Shown in pieces: positions 1-7,877 of a stretch of 64,000 nucleotides of DNA (positions within the stretch are counted from its first letter, which is position 1; each line of letters opens with the position of its first letter). Origin of the DNA: Sulfurimicrobium sp. (GTDB lineage: Bacteria > Pseudomonadota > Gammaproteobacteria > Burkholderiales > Sulfuricellaceae); the NCBI GenBank assembly GCA_030652035.1, contig JAUSBJ010000048.1:62001-126000 (forward strand). Direction: 5' to 3'. The notes beneath the pieces are model-generated. The model had not been told where the DNA came from. It ran no database searches and saw only the letters and a program-made list of their open reading frames with translations. Made by a program: the position numbers and the translations under genes.

Positions 1-320
1 GCCCCGGCCTGCAAAACCAGGTGCTGCGCAAACTGCGACGTGGCCACTGGGTGACGCAAGGCGAACTGGACCTGCACGGTCTCACGGTGGCGGAAGCCAA
101 GCTGGAGCTGGTCCGGTTTCTCCAGAACTGCCAGAAAAACGGCCTGCGCTGCATTCGCATCATTCACGGCAAGGGTCTGCGCTCCAAAAACCGCGAGCCG
201 GTGCTGAAGCACAAGGTCGCCCACTGGCTGATGCAGCGCGACGAAACGCTGGCTTTCTGCCAGGCCAGGGCGGCGGATGGCGGCGGCGGCGCCATGCTGG
301 TATTGCTGAAGGCATACTGA
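1..320 (+). CDS. Smr/MutS2-type domain protein, 3' part
   Basis: The reading frame is open from the left edge, so the true start lies outside the window. The visible part is a whole Smr domain: the LDLHGLTVAEA motif near its start and the IIHGKG loop about 25 residues later, followed by a helix with HKVAHWL. Smr domains bind branched or structured nucleic acid and many are endonucleases. Stand-alone proteobacterial proteins of this type (YfcN/SmrB-like) have been linked to ribosome collision rescue, which is family knowledge and not shown here. The arn genes follow 27 bases downstream on the same strand. Domain call is firm, role is not. Confidence 0.85.
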   Translation, partial: PGLQNQVLRKLRRGHWVTQGELDLHGLTVAEAKLELVRFLQNCQKNGLRCIRIIHGKGLRSKNREPVLKHKVAHWLMQRDETLAFCQARAADGGGGAMLVLLKAY

Positions 321-325
321 TTCTC

Positions 326-334
326 TGCTATACT
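326..334 (+). promoter_or_regulatory. possible extended -10 promoter before arnT
   Basis: TGCTATACT fits an extended -10 element (TGn plus TATACT). There is no well-spaced -35. It would start transcription about 7 bases before the arnT ATG. It is weak evidence, since the Smr gene may read through. Confidence 0.3.
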
Positions 335-347
335 CGCCGCCATTTTG

Positions 348-2009
348 ATGACCTCCAATCCATTCCACTCCAAACCCATATCGCAGCGCAATCTGTGGTT
401 GCTGCTGCTGACTTTTGCCCTGATCTGGTTCAGCAATCTCGATTATCGCCATCTGGTCAAACCGGATGAAGGGCGCTACGCCGAGATTCCGCGCGAAATG
501 GTCGCGACCGGTGACTGGACCACGCCGCGCCTGAACGATATCAAGTATTTTGAAAAACCAGCGCTGCAATACTGGACAACGGCCGCCGCCTATAGCCTGT
601 TTGGCGAGCATGAATGGACGGCCAGGTTATGGAGCGGATTAACCGGATTTGCCGGCGTGCTGCTTGCCTTCTTTGCCGCGCGTCGCCTTTTTGGCGCCGA
701 AGCCGGGCTGTACTCTGCACTGGTGGTGGGCAGCAGCTTCTTGTATGTCGGCATCGGGCACATCAACACCCTGGACATGGGCGTCACTTTCTTCATGACG
801 CTGGGACTGTTCGGTTTTCTGCTGGCACAGCACGCCTCTGCCACTCCGAAGGAAAACCGGGTGTGGATGCATATCACCTGGGCGGCGCTGGCCTGCTCGG
901 TACTGAGCAAGGGACTGATCGGCATGGCCTTGCCTGGGGCGGTGCTGGTGCTGTATACGCTGATCCAGCGCGACTGGGGCTTGTGGAAACGCCTGCACCT
1001 GCTCACTGGCCTGGGTCTGTTCCTGCTGATCACGGCACCCTGGTTCATTGCCGTATCCCTTGCCAATCCCGAATTTTTCCATTTCTTTTTTATTCACGAA
1101 CATTTCCAGCGCTTCCTGACCAAGGCGCATGGACGCTTCCATCCCTGGCATTATTTTGTTCCCATTATGTTGCTGGGAATACTGCCCTGGCTGGTGTTGA
1201 TGTTCGAATCGCTGTTCAAGGCATGGAAAAGGGATGATACGCAGGGTTTTCAAGCCCGGCGCTTCCTGCTGATCTGGGTCGTGTTCATCTATTTCTTTTT
1301 CAGCATTTCCAGTTCGAAGCTGCCCTCCTACATTCTGCCGGTCTTTCCTGCGCTGGCGCTGCTGATCGGTGACCTGCTGGTAAAACTGGAAGCACGGCAA
1401 ATCTTCTGGCGCATGCTTCCGATTGTCGTGCTGGCAGCCCTGGGACTGATTTTTTCACCCTTCAGTGTACTGTTCGCCAGTGATACCGTCCCCCTCCCCC
1501 TGTATGAAAAATATCGATTGTGGATAGTTGTGGCTGCGGCAATATGGCTTTTAGGCTCTGCGCTGGCGCTGCTCTGGGTCTGGCAGCGGCAGATCCGCCG
1601 CGCCCTGATTCTTTTTGCCTTCACCGCTCTGATCGCATACCAATTGCTCCTTTCCGGTCATGAAAGCCTGGCACCTTCAAATTCGTCGAACTACCTGGCC
1701 GAGCAGATCAAGCCCCATCTCAAGCCGGGAATCCCGTTTTACAGCGTCAACATGTACGACCAGACCCTCCCTTTTTACCTGAAACGCACCTTCACTCTGG
1801 TGGCCTACAAGGATGAGCTGGGGTTCGGCCTGCAACAGGAGCCGGAAAAATGGATTCCCGACATGCCCACATTCAAGCAGATGTGGAGCAATGGAACCTA
1901 TGCGCTGGCAATCATGACGCCGGACACCTTTGATTTGCTGCATAACCAGGGCCTGCCTATGCAGGAAATTGCCCGCGATACGCGCCGCGTGGTGGTGAGA
2001 ACGCCTTGA
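348..2009 (+). CDS. arnT: ArnT-like lipid A aminoarabinose/glycosyl transferase (GT39/GT83 type)
   Basis: This is a 553-residue inner-membrane protein with about 11-12 hydrophobic segments. It has the GT-C layout: a first membrane helix (about residues 16-30), then a periplasmic loop with DEGRYAEI at 40-47 that holds the catalytic Asp, then REMVATGDW and the FEKPALQYW motif. ArnT moves 4-amino-4-deoxy-L-arabinose from undecaprenyl phosphate to lipid A on the periplasmic side, lowering negative charge and giving polymyxin resistance. The ATG at 348 is chosen over the TTG one codon earlier. Its stop overlaps the TTG start of the next gene. ArnB, ArnC and split ArnA genes nearby support the Ara4N role, though GT39-type enzymes using other sugars look similar. 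Confidence 0.8.
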   Translation: MTSNPFHSKPISQRNLWLLLLTFALIWFSNLDYRHLVKPDEGRYAEIPREMVATGDWTTPRLNDIKYFEKPALQYWTTAAAYSLFGEHEWTARLWSGLTGFAGVLLAFFAARRLFGAEAGLYSALVVGSSFLYVGIGHINTLDMGVTFFMTLGLFGFLLAQHASATPKENRVWMHITWAALACSVLSKGLIGMALPGAVLVLYTLIQRDWGLWKRLHLLTGLGLFLLITAPWFIAVSLANPEFFHFFFIHEHFQRFLTKAHGRFHPWHYFVPIMLLGILPWLVLMFESLFKAWKRDDTQGFQARRFLLIWVVFIYFFFSISSSKLPSYILPVFPALALLIGDLLVKLEARQIFWRMLPIVVLAALGLIFSPFSVLFASDTVPLPLYEKYRLWIVVAAAIWLLGSALALLWVWQRQIRRALILFAFTALIAYQLLLSGHESLAPSNSSNYLAEQIKPHLKPGIPFYSVNMYDQTLPFYLKRTFTLVAYKDELGFGLQQEPEKWIPDMPTFKQMWSNGTYALAIMTPDTFDLLHNQGLPMQEIARDTRRVVVRTP

Positions 2010-2377
2010 ACCTGCTGAGCTTCTCCCTGATCCTGACCGGCGTTTTGCTCAATGCCGCCGCGCAACTGCTGCTTAAGGCCGGCACCAATGCTGTCGGCCA
2101 CTTTGACTTCAGCCGTGACAACATCCTGCCGGTGGGTTGGCAACTTGCCACCGAGCCGCATATTTTTGCCGGCCTGAGCTTCTACGTGATCAGCGTCGTG
2201 GTATGGATCATGGCCCTGTCGCGGGTAGAGGTCAGCATTGCCTACCCGATGCTCTCCATCGGCTACGTGGTCAACGCGCTGGCTGCCTGGTGGCTGTTCG
2301 GCGAGGCGGTTTCCCTTACGCGTCTGGCGGGGATCGGCGTGATCATTGTCGGCGTTTACATCGTGGCAAGAAGTTAG
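2006..2377 (+). CDS. small EamA/SMR-type flippase subunit (ArnE/ArnF-like)
   Basis: A 123-residue protein with four membrane helices and the N-terminal LLNAAAQLLLKAGT motif of the EamA/small multidrug resistance superfamily. In the arn pathway the ArnE-ArnF pair flips undecaprenyl-phosphate-Ara4N to the periplasm. Only one such gene is seen here, so it may work as a homodimer or with a distant partner. The start is TTG at 2006 inside the arnT stop (TTGA overlap), which implies translational coupling. No earlier start fits. Function is inferred from family plus context. Confidence 0.75.
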   Translation: MNLLSFSLILTGVLLNAAAQLLLKAGTNAVGHFDFSRDNILPVGWQLATEPHIFAGLSFYVISVVVWIMALSRVEVSIAYPMLSIGYVVNALAAWWLFGEAVSLTRLAGIGVIIVGVYIVARS

Positions 2378-2378
2378 C

Positions 2379-3503
2379 ATGAGTTTTCTGCCTTTTACCC
2401 GTCCCAGCCTCGACGAGGAAACCATCCAGGGCGTGGTCGAGGTGCTGCGTTCCGGCTGGATCACCAGCGGCCCCAAGGTCAAGGAGTTCGAGGCCGCGCT
2501 GTCGGCATATTTCGGCGGCAGACCCGTGCGCGCCTTCAATTCCGGCACCGCCACGCTTGAAGTGGCCTTGCAGTTGTGCGGCATCGGTCCAGGTGATGAG
2601 GTGATCACCACGCCCATGTCCTGGGTTGCCACCGCCAATGTCATTTTGCATGTCGGTGCCAGGCCGGTGTTTGTCGATATCGATCCTGTCACGCGCAATA
2701 TCGATCTTGACCTGATAGAAGCCGCCATCACGCCTGCCACCCGCGCCATCATTCCGGTGGACCTCGCCGGACTGCCGGTGGACCGCGACCGCCTCTATGC
2801 CATCGCTTCCAGGCACAAGCTGCGCGTGATCGAGGATGCGGCACAATCCATGGGAGCAAGCTGGCATGGCAAGCGCATCGGTTCTTTCGGCGACCTGGTT
2901 TCCTTCAGCTTTCACGCCAACAAGAACATGACCACCAGCGAGGGCGGCTGCCTGGTGCTCAATGATGAATCTCAAATCCCGCAGGCCGAGAAACTGCGCC
3001 TGCAAGGCGTGGTGCGCGCTCCAGACGGCACCATGGACGTGGATGTGGCGGGCGGGAAATTCAACCTGACCGACATCGCCGCGCGCATTGGCCTAGGACA
3101 GCTGCCACAGATTGACGCCTTCACCGAAAAGCGGCGCGAACTGGCAAGGCATTATTTCGCGTGCTTCAATCGCGCACTGGGTTGCCAGTTACCACCCGAG
3201 AATTTTTCCGGCAGCAACTGGCATATGTTCCAGATCCTCCTGCCCTTGGAGCAAATCGGCATCAGCCGAGGGGAATTCATCGGCCGGATGCGCCAGCGCG
3301 AAATCGGCGTGGGTGTACATTATCCCGCCATTCACCTGTTCACCCTGTATCGTGGCCTGGGTTTCGGGGAAGGCGACTTCCCCAGCGCTGAAAAAATAGG
3401 CCGCGAAACTGTCAGCCTGCCCCTGTTCCCGGATATGTCCTTGCAGGATGTGGAGCGGGTCTGCGCCGCGATCAAGGAAATCATCGAAAGCGCCAAAAAA
3501 TGA
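2379..3503 (+). CDS. arnB: ArnB-like PLP-dependent sugar aminotransferase (DegT/DnrJ/EryC1)
   Basis: A 374-residue type I PLP aminotransferase of the sugar-nucleotide group. The PLP lysine is K182 in SFHANKNMTTSEGG, and IEDAAQSMGA (about 151-160) is the cofactor-pyridine Asp motif. SFLPFTRPSLDEETIQGV at the N terminus resembles ArnB. It would convert UDP-4-keto-pentose to UDP-Ara4N with glutamate as amino donor. The ATG at 2379 comes just after the previous stop. An in-frame upstream ATG at 2346 lies within the previous gene and is rejected. The next gene overlaps by 4 bases (ATGA). Confidence 0.85.
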   Translation: MSFLPFTRPSLDEETIQGVVEVLRSGWITSGPKVKEFEAALSAYFGGRPVRAFNSGTATLEVALQLCGIGPGDEVITTPMSWVATANVILHVGARPVFVDIDPVTRNIDLDLIEAAITPATRAIIPVDLAGLPVDRDRLYAIASRHKLRVIEDAAQSMGASWHGKRIGSFGDLVSFSFHANKNMTTSEGGCLVLNDESQIPQAEKLRLQGVVRAPDGTMDVDVAGGKFNLTDIAARIGLGQLPQIDAFTEKRRELARHYFACFNRALGCQLPPENFSGSNWHMFQILLPLEQIGISRGEFIGRMRQREIGVGVHYPAIHLFTLYRGLGFGEGDFPSAEKIGRETVSLPLFPDMSLQDVERVCAAIKEIIESAKK

Positions 3504-4447
3504 GCACGCCTGACGTTTCCATCATCATTCCCGTCTACAACGAGGAAGAAGGCCTGCAAGCCCTGTTCGACCGGCTTTATCCGGCGCTGGACAAGCTGGA
3601 AACCAGCTACGAAATCGTTTTTATCAATGATGGCAGCCGCGACCGCTCCGCAGCTATCCTGGGCGAGCAATTCAGGCTGCGCCCGGATGTCACACGGGTG
3701 ATTCTGTTCAACGGCAATTTCGGCCAGCACAAGGCCATCATGGCCGGATTCGAGCACTGCCGCGGCAAGAAGATCGTCACGCTCGATGCCGACCTGCAGA
3801 ACCCGCCGGAAGATATCGGCAACCTGCTGGCCAAGATGGACGAGGGCTACGACTATGTCGGCTCGATCCGCCGCCAGCGTAACGACACCTGGTGGCGCCA
3901 TGCGGCCTCCCGCGCCATGAACCAGTTGCGCGAACGCATCACCCACATCAAGATGACCGACCAGGGGTGCATGCTGCGCGCCTACAGCCGCGACATCATC
4001 GACACCATCAACCAGTGCAATGAGGTCAATACCTTCATCCCCGCACTGGCCTACAGCTTTGCACACAATCCGACCGAGATCGTGGTCGGCCACGAAGAGC
4101 GTACCGCAGGGGAATCGAAGTACTCCATTTACAGCCTGATACGCCTCAATTTCGACCTCATGACCGGCTTTTCGCTGGTGCCGCTGCAAATGTTTTCCAT
4201 GGTGGGCATCCTGGTTTCGCTGTTCTCCGCCCTGTTCTTCATCTTCCTGGTGATTCGCCGTCTGTGGGTTGGCCCAGAGGCGGAAGGACTGTTTACCCTG
4301 TTTGCCCTGATCTTCTTCCTCATCGGTATCGCCCTGTTCGGTATTGGCCTGCTCGGTGAATACGTGGGCCGGATCTACCAGGAAGTACGCCACCGTCCGC
4401 GCTACCTGATTCAGGCAATTCTGGAACAGAAAACACCCACGGAGTAA
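3500..4447 (+). CDS. arnC: ArnC-like undecaprenyl-phosphate Ara4FN glycosyltransferase (GT2)
   Basis: A 315-residue GT2 enzyme. The N-terminal GT-A fold starts at SIIIPVYNEEEGL, with the nucleotide-binding INDGSRDRS and the metal-binding TLDADLQNPPE (DxD-like). Two hydrophobic segments near residues 232-255 and 268-293 anchor it, as in ArnC and DPM1-type synthases. EERTAGESKYS is the usual motif before the first anchor. It should link formylated Ara4N to undecaprenyl phosphate. Coupled to arnB by a 4-base overlap. GtrB-like glucosyl transferases are close relatives, so the substrate rests on the neighbours. Confidence 0.8.
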   Translation: MSTPDVSIIIPVYNEEEGLQALFDRLYPALDKLETSYEIVFINDGSRDRSAAILGEQFRLRPDVTRVILFNGNFGQHKAIMAGFEHCRGKKIVTLDADLQNPPEDIGNLLAKMDEGYDYVGSIRRQRNDTWWRHAASRAMNQLRERITHIKMTDQGCMLRAYSRDIIDTINQCNEVNTFIPALAYSFAHNPTEIVVGHEERTAGESKYSIYSLIRLNFDLMTGFSLVPLQMFSMVGILVSLFSALFFIFLVIRRLWVGPEAEGLFTLFALIFFLIGIALFGIGLLGEYVGRIYQEVRHRPRYLIQAILEQKTPTE

Positions 4448-4450
4448 CGC

Positions 4451-4479
4451 TTGTCATTTAACGCATGGCGTTATATAGT
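4451..4479 (+). promoter_or_regulatory. sigma-70 promoter of higBA with operator palindrome in the spacer
   Basis: TTGTCA (4451-4456) and TATAGT (4474-4479) are spaced by exactly 17 bases. The spacer holds TAACGC-ATG-GCGTTA (4459-4473), a perfect 6-bp inverted repeat that sits where a HigA dimer would block RNA polymerase. Transcription would start near 4485-4487, right at the toxin ATG. Confidence 0.7.
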
Positions 4480-4485
4480 AACACC

Positions 4486-4764
4486 ATGATCCAGTCGTTC
4501 AAATGCAGCAACACGCAAGCCCTGTTCGCGGGTCAGGCGGCTCCCCGCTTCGCCAATATCCGCTCAGTGGCTGAGCGCAAATTGCAAATGCTGCATCGGG
4601 CAACACGCATAGAAGATTTGCGCGTGCCACCACAAAACCGGCTGGAAAGACTTAAAGGCAACCGCAAGGAGCAATGGAGCATCCGCGTCAACGACCAATG
4701 GCGCGTATGTTTTCGTTTCGAGGGTGGAAACGCCTTTGATGTAGAGATCGTGGACTACCACTGA
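4486..4764 (+). CDS. higB: HigB-type toxin (RelE/ParE superfamily mRNA interferase)
   Basis: A 92-residue basic protein with the HigB pattern: a short N-terminal strand, a central helix with RKLQMLHRA, LRVPPQNRLERLKGNR, then WSIRVNDQWRVCFRFEGG and a final VEIVDYH. HigB toxins cleave mRNA on the ribosome. Start choice: an upstream ATG at 4465 lies inside the promoter palindrome between -35 and -10, so it is not transcribed from that promoter, and ATG 4486 gives the usual HigB length. The predicted transcript would begin at or within a base or two of this ATG, so the mRNA looks leaderless. The pair sits between arnC and the formyltransferase gene and interrupts the arn set. Confidence 0.85.
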   Translation: MIQSFKCSNTQALFAGQAAPRFANIRSVAERKLQMLHRATRIEDLRVPPQNRLERLKGNRKEQWSIRVNDQWRVCFRFEGGNAFDVEIVDYH

Positions 4765-4776
4765 ATGGAGGCAATT

Positions 4777-5085
4777 ATGGACATGATTAATGGTATGCGC
4801 CCAATCCACCCGGGAGAAATTCTGCGCGAGGAATTTCTGGTGCCACTAGGACTATCCGCCAATGCGCTGGCCATCGCCCTGCGCGTTCCCGCGCCACGGA
4901 TCAACGACATCGTGCGCGAACGCCGGGCAATCAGCGCCGATACGGCATTGAGGCTGGCGCGCTACTTCGGCACCAGCGCGGAATTCTGGCTGGGCCTGCA
5001 GGCCGATTTCGACCTGAAAATCACCCTTTCTGAAAATGGCGCGAAAATTGAGCACGATATCTCGCCAATGGAACAGGCGGCTTGA
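4777..5085 (+). CDS. higA: HigA-type antitoxin (XRE helix-turn-helix)
   Basis: A 102-residue antitoxin with the family signature MRPIHPGEILREEFL near the start, a helix-turn-helix (ANALAIALRVPAPRINDIVRERRAIS), and DTALRLARYFGTSAEFWLGLQ. It neutralises HigB and represses its own promoter, most likely through the palindrome at 4459-4473. The ATG at 4777 is preferred because GGAGG at 4767-4771 stands five bases before it. An ATG at 4765, directly after the toxin stop, would itself overlap that ribosome-binding site. Confidence 0.9.
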   Translation: MDMINGMRPIHPGEILREEFLVPLGLSANALAIALRVPAPRINDIVRERRAISADTALRLARYFGTSAEFWLGLQADFDLKITLSENGAKIEHDISPMEQAA

Positions 5086-5099
5086 GGATTCAGACGTGC

Positions 5100-5126
5100 G
5101 GCGCAATGCGCTTCGCTTATTTCGCC
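5100..5126. repeat. imperfect palindrome after higA
   Basis: GGCGCAATGCG (5100-5110) and CGCTTATTTCGCC (5114-5126) form an imperfect hairpin. Similar GCGCAATGCGC..TTATTGCGCC elements are familiar as dispersed intergenic repeats in beta- and gammaproteobacteria (recollection, not searched). No second copy was noticed here. It may mark an edge of the inserted piece. Confidence 0.4.
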
Positions 5127-5211
5127 CGACATACACGCGTTGGGGTTACGCCTTGCGGCGATTTATCCAACTTACATGGCTGATTCGTTTGGCCTTTACT
5201 AAGGTGAGCAA

Positions 5212-5790
5212 GTGGCTACGAATTTTTATTACGTTTATGCCCTTAAAGATGCACGTTCAAATCCAGCAAAGCCTTTTTATATCGGCAAGGGTACTGGTAG
5301 CCGGGCTTTTGATCACTTGGTTAAACCAGATAACACAAGGAAGTATGCTCGCATCAAAGAGATCAAAGCATCTGGTATCGAGCCAATGGTTGATATTCTT
5401 GTTGAGGACTTAACCGAGTCACAAGCTCTTCGTCTTGAATCTGAATTAATATCAGCTTTTGGTACAGAAGAAACGGGTGGTTTGCTAACAAATGCTGTGG
5501 TGCCAAACGGTCTTGGTGGCAAACAGCGCGTTGGAATTGTTGTTCCACAAGGGGCAGTTGAGCGCGCCCAGCTCGGTTTAGATCTATTAAAGACCGCAAT
5601 ATTAGAATTGGCAAAAGCAAATCCCAAAGGAATATTGAACTCTGATGCGGCTAGCCTTCTAGGCTTGCGAAGCGATTATCAAGGCAAGCAGAAAGACTAT
5701 CTGTCGTATAGCATCCTTGGTTTGCTAATGCGCGAGGGCAAGATTGCTAGGGTTGAAGACACTCGGCCTCGTCACGTGGCAAAAGTATGA
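5212..5790 (+). CDS. GIY-YIG endonuclease-domain protein (LEM-3-like group)
   Basis: A 192-residue protein. The N terminus has the GIY-YIG core as YYVYALKD and FYIGKGTGSRAFDH, followed by a helix with ESELISAFG that can supply the metal-binding Glu. This variant resembles the group that includes eukaryotic LEM-3/ANKLE1 and small bacterial nucleases. The C-terminal 70 residues are not recognised. The start is GTG 5212 with AAGGTGAG just before it. AT content is clearly higher than in the flanking arn genes, which suggests recent transfer together with higBA. Cellular role unknown. Confidence 0.7.
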   Translation: MATNFYYVYALKDARSNPAKPFYIGKGTGSRAFDHLVKPDNTRKYARIKEIKASGIEPMVDILVEDLTESQALRLESELISAFGTEETGGLLTNAVVPNGLGGKQRVGIVVPQGAVERAQLGLDLLKTAILELAKANPKGILNSDAASLLGLRSDYQGKQKDYLSYSILGLLMREGKIARVEDTRPRHVAKV

Positions 5791-5839
5791 CTGTGAACTT
5801 GAAATGCCAGAACGCCTTACAAATCGATAATTCACAAAC

Positions 5840-6778
5840 ATGACGCGTTCTCCCTCCGCCATCGTCTTCGCCTACCACAACGTCGGCGTCCGCTGCCTGT
5901 CAGTCCTGCTCGCCCACGGCGTGAAAGTGCCGCTGGTGGTGACGCATACCGATAACCCCGGCGAAACCATCTGGTTCAAAAGCGTGGCGGAACTCGCCGC
6001 CCTGCATGATATTCCGGTGATTACGCCGGACGACCCAAACACACCAGAGGTAATTCAGCGCATTCGTGCCTTGCAGCCGGACTTCCTGTTTTCTTTCTAC
6101 TACCGCAACATGCTGAAGAAGGAAATCCTTGATGTCCCCAAGTACGGCGCCTACAACATGCATGGCTCGTTGCTGCCGCAATACCGCGGCCGGGTGCCGG
6201 TCAACTGGGCGATCATCCGGGGCGAAAAGGAAACCGGTTCGAGCCTGCATGTAATGAATGAAAAACCGGACAATGGCGCCATCGTGGACCAGCAGGCGGT
6301 GCCGATTCTGCCTGATGACACAGCACTGGATGTTTTTCACAAGGTGACCTGCGCTGCCGAGATCACGCTGAATCGCTGTCTCCCCGGATTGATCGATGGC
6401 AGTGCCGAATTGACGCCGCAGGATCTATCCCGGGGCAGCTATTTTGGCGGGCGGCGCCCGGAGGATGGTAAAATCCGCTGGAGTGATACAGCGCAATCCA
6501 TCCACAATCTGGTGCGCGCCGTAGCCCCGCCCTACCCTGGCGCTTACACACGATTTGCCGGAAAGACGATGCGTGTTCTCCGGACCCTGTTGGCACCGGC
6601 GCGCGCAAGCCGCAGCCCGGTCCCGGCTTTTTATTGTGAAAATGGCCGCTGTCATGCCGATTGTGGTGATGGCGGTGTATTGAGAGTACTGTCGTTCGAG
6701 CTGGATGGCCAGCCCTTGACGCCGGAACAATTTACGGCACGCTTTGGCGAAGCGCCGCTGCCGTTTGAAGATTATTGA
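5840..6778 (+). CDS. ArnA-type formyltransferase as a separate protein
   Basis: A 312-residue formyl-tetrahydrofolate-dependent transferase equal to the N-terminal half of E. coli ArnA. The catalytic set is visible: N106 and H108 in YNMHGSLLPQYRGRVP and D144 in EKPDNGAIVDQ, which matches ArnA N102/H104/D140 shifted by four. It would N-formylate UDP-Ara4N before ArnC uses it. In enterobacteria this domain is fused to the decarboxylase. Here the decarboxylase is the next gene, 16 bases downstream. No clear ribosome-binding site is seen before ATG 5840. Formylation of another 4-amino sugar nucleotide is possible. Confidence 0.8.
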   Translation: MTRSPSAIVFAYHNVGVRCLSVLLAHGVKVPLVVTHTDNPGETIWFKSVAELAALHDIPVITPDDPNTPEVIQRIRALQPDFLFSFYYRNMLKKEILDVPKYGAYNMHGSLLPQYRGRVPVNWAIIRGEKETGSSLHVMNEKPDNGAIVDQQAVPILPDDTALDVFHKVTCAAEITLNRCLPGLIDGSAELTPQDLSRGSYFGGRRPEDGKIRWSDTAQSIHNLVRAVAPPYPGAYTRFAGKTMRVLRTLLAPARASRSPVPAFYCENGRCHADCGDGGVLRVLSFELDGQPLTPEQFTARFGEAPLPFEDY

Positions 6779-6794
6779 ATTGAAAGGGCAAATG

Positions 6795-7838
6795 ATGAAA
6801 AAGGTTCTGATTCTTGGCGTCAATGGCTTTATCGGCCACCACCTGTCCAAGCGTATCCTCGATACGACGGACTGGGAAGTCTACGGTATGGACATGTACA
6901 GCGAACGTGTGTCCGATTTGATGGACAACCCGCGCTTCAATTTCTTCGAGGGCGACATCACCATCAACAAGGAGTGGATCGAGTACCACGTCAAGAAATG
7001 CGACGTCATCCTGCCCCTGGTGGCGATTGCCACACCCGCGACTTACGTCAAGGAACCGCTCAAGGTTTTCGAGCTGGACTTCGAAGCCAATCTGCCGATC
7101 GTGCGCCAGTGTGTCCAGTACGGCAAGCACCTGATCTTCCCTTCCACTTCAGAAGTTTACGGCATGTGCCGCGACGAGGAATTCGATCCGGAAAATTCCG
7201 AACTGATCCTGGGGCCGATCAACAAGCCGCGCTGGATTTATTCCTGCTCCAAGCAACTGATGGACCGGGTGATCTTTGCCTATGCCATGAAGACCGAATT
7301 CAATTTCACCCTGTTCCGTCCTTTCAACTGGATCGGTGCCGGCCTGGACAACATCAACACCGCCAAGGAAGGCAGTTCGCGCGTGATTACCCAGTTCCTC
7401 GGCCACATCGTGCGCGGCGAGGATATCAAGCTGGTGGATGGCGGTACGGCCAAGCGCTCCTACACCTACGCTTCGGACGGCATCGATGCGCTGATGAAGA
7501 TCATCGAGAACAAGGATGGCGTGGCCACTGGCAAGATCTACAACATCGGCAACCCGTCCAATAACTATTCCGTCAAGGAACTGGCGCAGATGATGCTGGA
7601 CCTTTCCATGGAATATCCTGAGTACAAGGACAGCGCCAAAAAAGTGAAAATGCTGGAAGTGACCTCCGCCGACTACTATGGCAAAGGCTACCAGGACGTG
7701 CAGAATCGCGTGCCGAAAATCGAGAACACCATGCGCGAACTGGACTGGAAACCCCAGGTCGTCATGGCCGATGCCCTGCGCAACATTTTTGATGCCTATC
7801 GCGGCCAGGTGGCTGAAGCGCGCAAGCTGATGGACTAA
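6795..7838 (+). CDS. UDP-glucuronate decarboxylase / UDP-4-keto-pentose synthase (ArnA C-terminal domain)
   Basis: A 347-residue short-chain dehydrogenase of the extended type. It has the NAD loop LGVNGFIG near residue 8, the active-site segment FPSTSEVYGMC with the Glu typical of the ArnA decarboxylase, and YSCSKQLMDR (YxxxK). It oxidises UDP-glucuronate at C4 and decarboxylates it to UDP-4-keto-pentose, the ArnB substrate. ATG 6795 is favoured over 6792 because AAAGGG lies at better spacing. With the previous gene it forms a split ArnA. The operon ends in a GC-rich hairpin. Confidence 0.85.
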   Translation: MKKVLILGVNGFIGHHLSKRILDTTDWEVYGMDMYSERVSDLMDNPRFNFFEGDITINKEWIEYHVKKCDVILPLVAIATPATYVKEPLKVFELDFEANLPIVRQCVQYGKHLIFPSTSEVYGMCRDEEFDPENSELILGPINKPRWIYSCSKQLMDRVIFAYAMKTEFNFTLFRPFNWIGAGLDNINTAKEGSSRVITQFLGHIVRGEDIKLVDGGTAKRSYTYASDGIDALMKIIENKDGVATGKIYNIGNPSNNYSVKELAQMMLDLSMEYPEYKDSAKKVKMLEVTSADYYGKGYQDVQNRVPKIENTMRELDWKPQVVMADALRNIFDAYRGQVAEARKLMD

Positions 7839-7845
7839 AACCGTT

Positions 7846-7870
7846 GCGGGGGCACTTCAGGGTGCCCCGC
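7846..7870. terminator. GC-rich hairpin between convergent genes
   Basis: GCGGGGGCAC and GTGCCCCGC pair with one bulged G around a short TTCAGG loop. No T-run follows on either strand, so termination is likely but not certain. It separates the arn set from the opposing hydrolase gene. Confidence 0.5.
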
Positions 7871-7877
7871 GTACCCT

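Noticed and set aside
639-1400. 253-codon minus-strand frame under arnT
   Set aside because: Gln/His/Arg-rich shadow of a clear membrane glycosyltransferase, with no recognisable features.
3332-4393. 353-codon minus-strand frame under arnB and arnC
   Set aside because: It spans two well-supported opposite genes, and its composition is typical of antisense translation.
4465-4485. Upstream ATG as the HigB start
   Set aside because: It lies between the -35 and -10 elements inside the operator palindrome and would not be in the transcript.
5036-5413. 125-codon frame overlapping higA and the GIY-YIG gene
   Set aside because: Out of frame with both recognisable genes, and it covers the palindrome between them.
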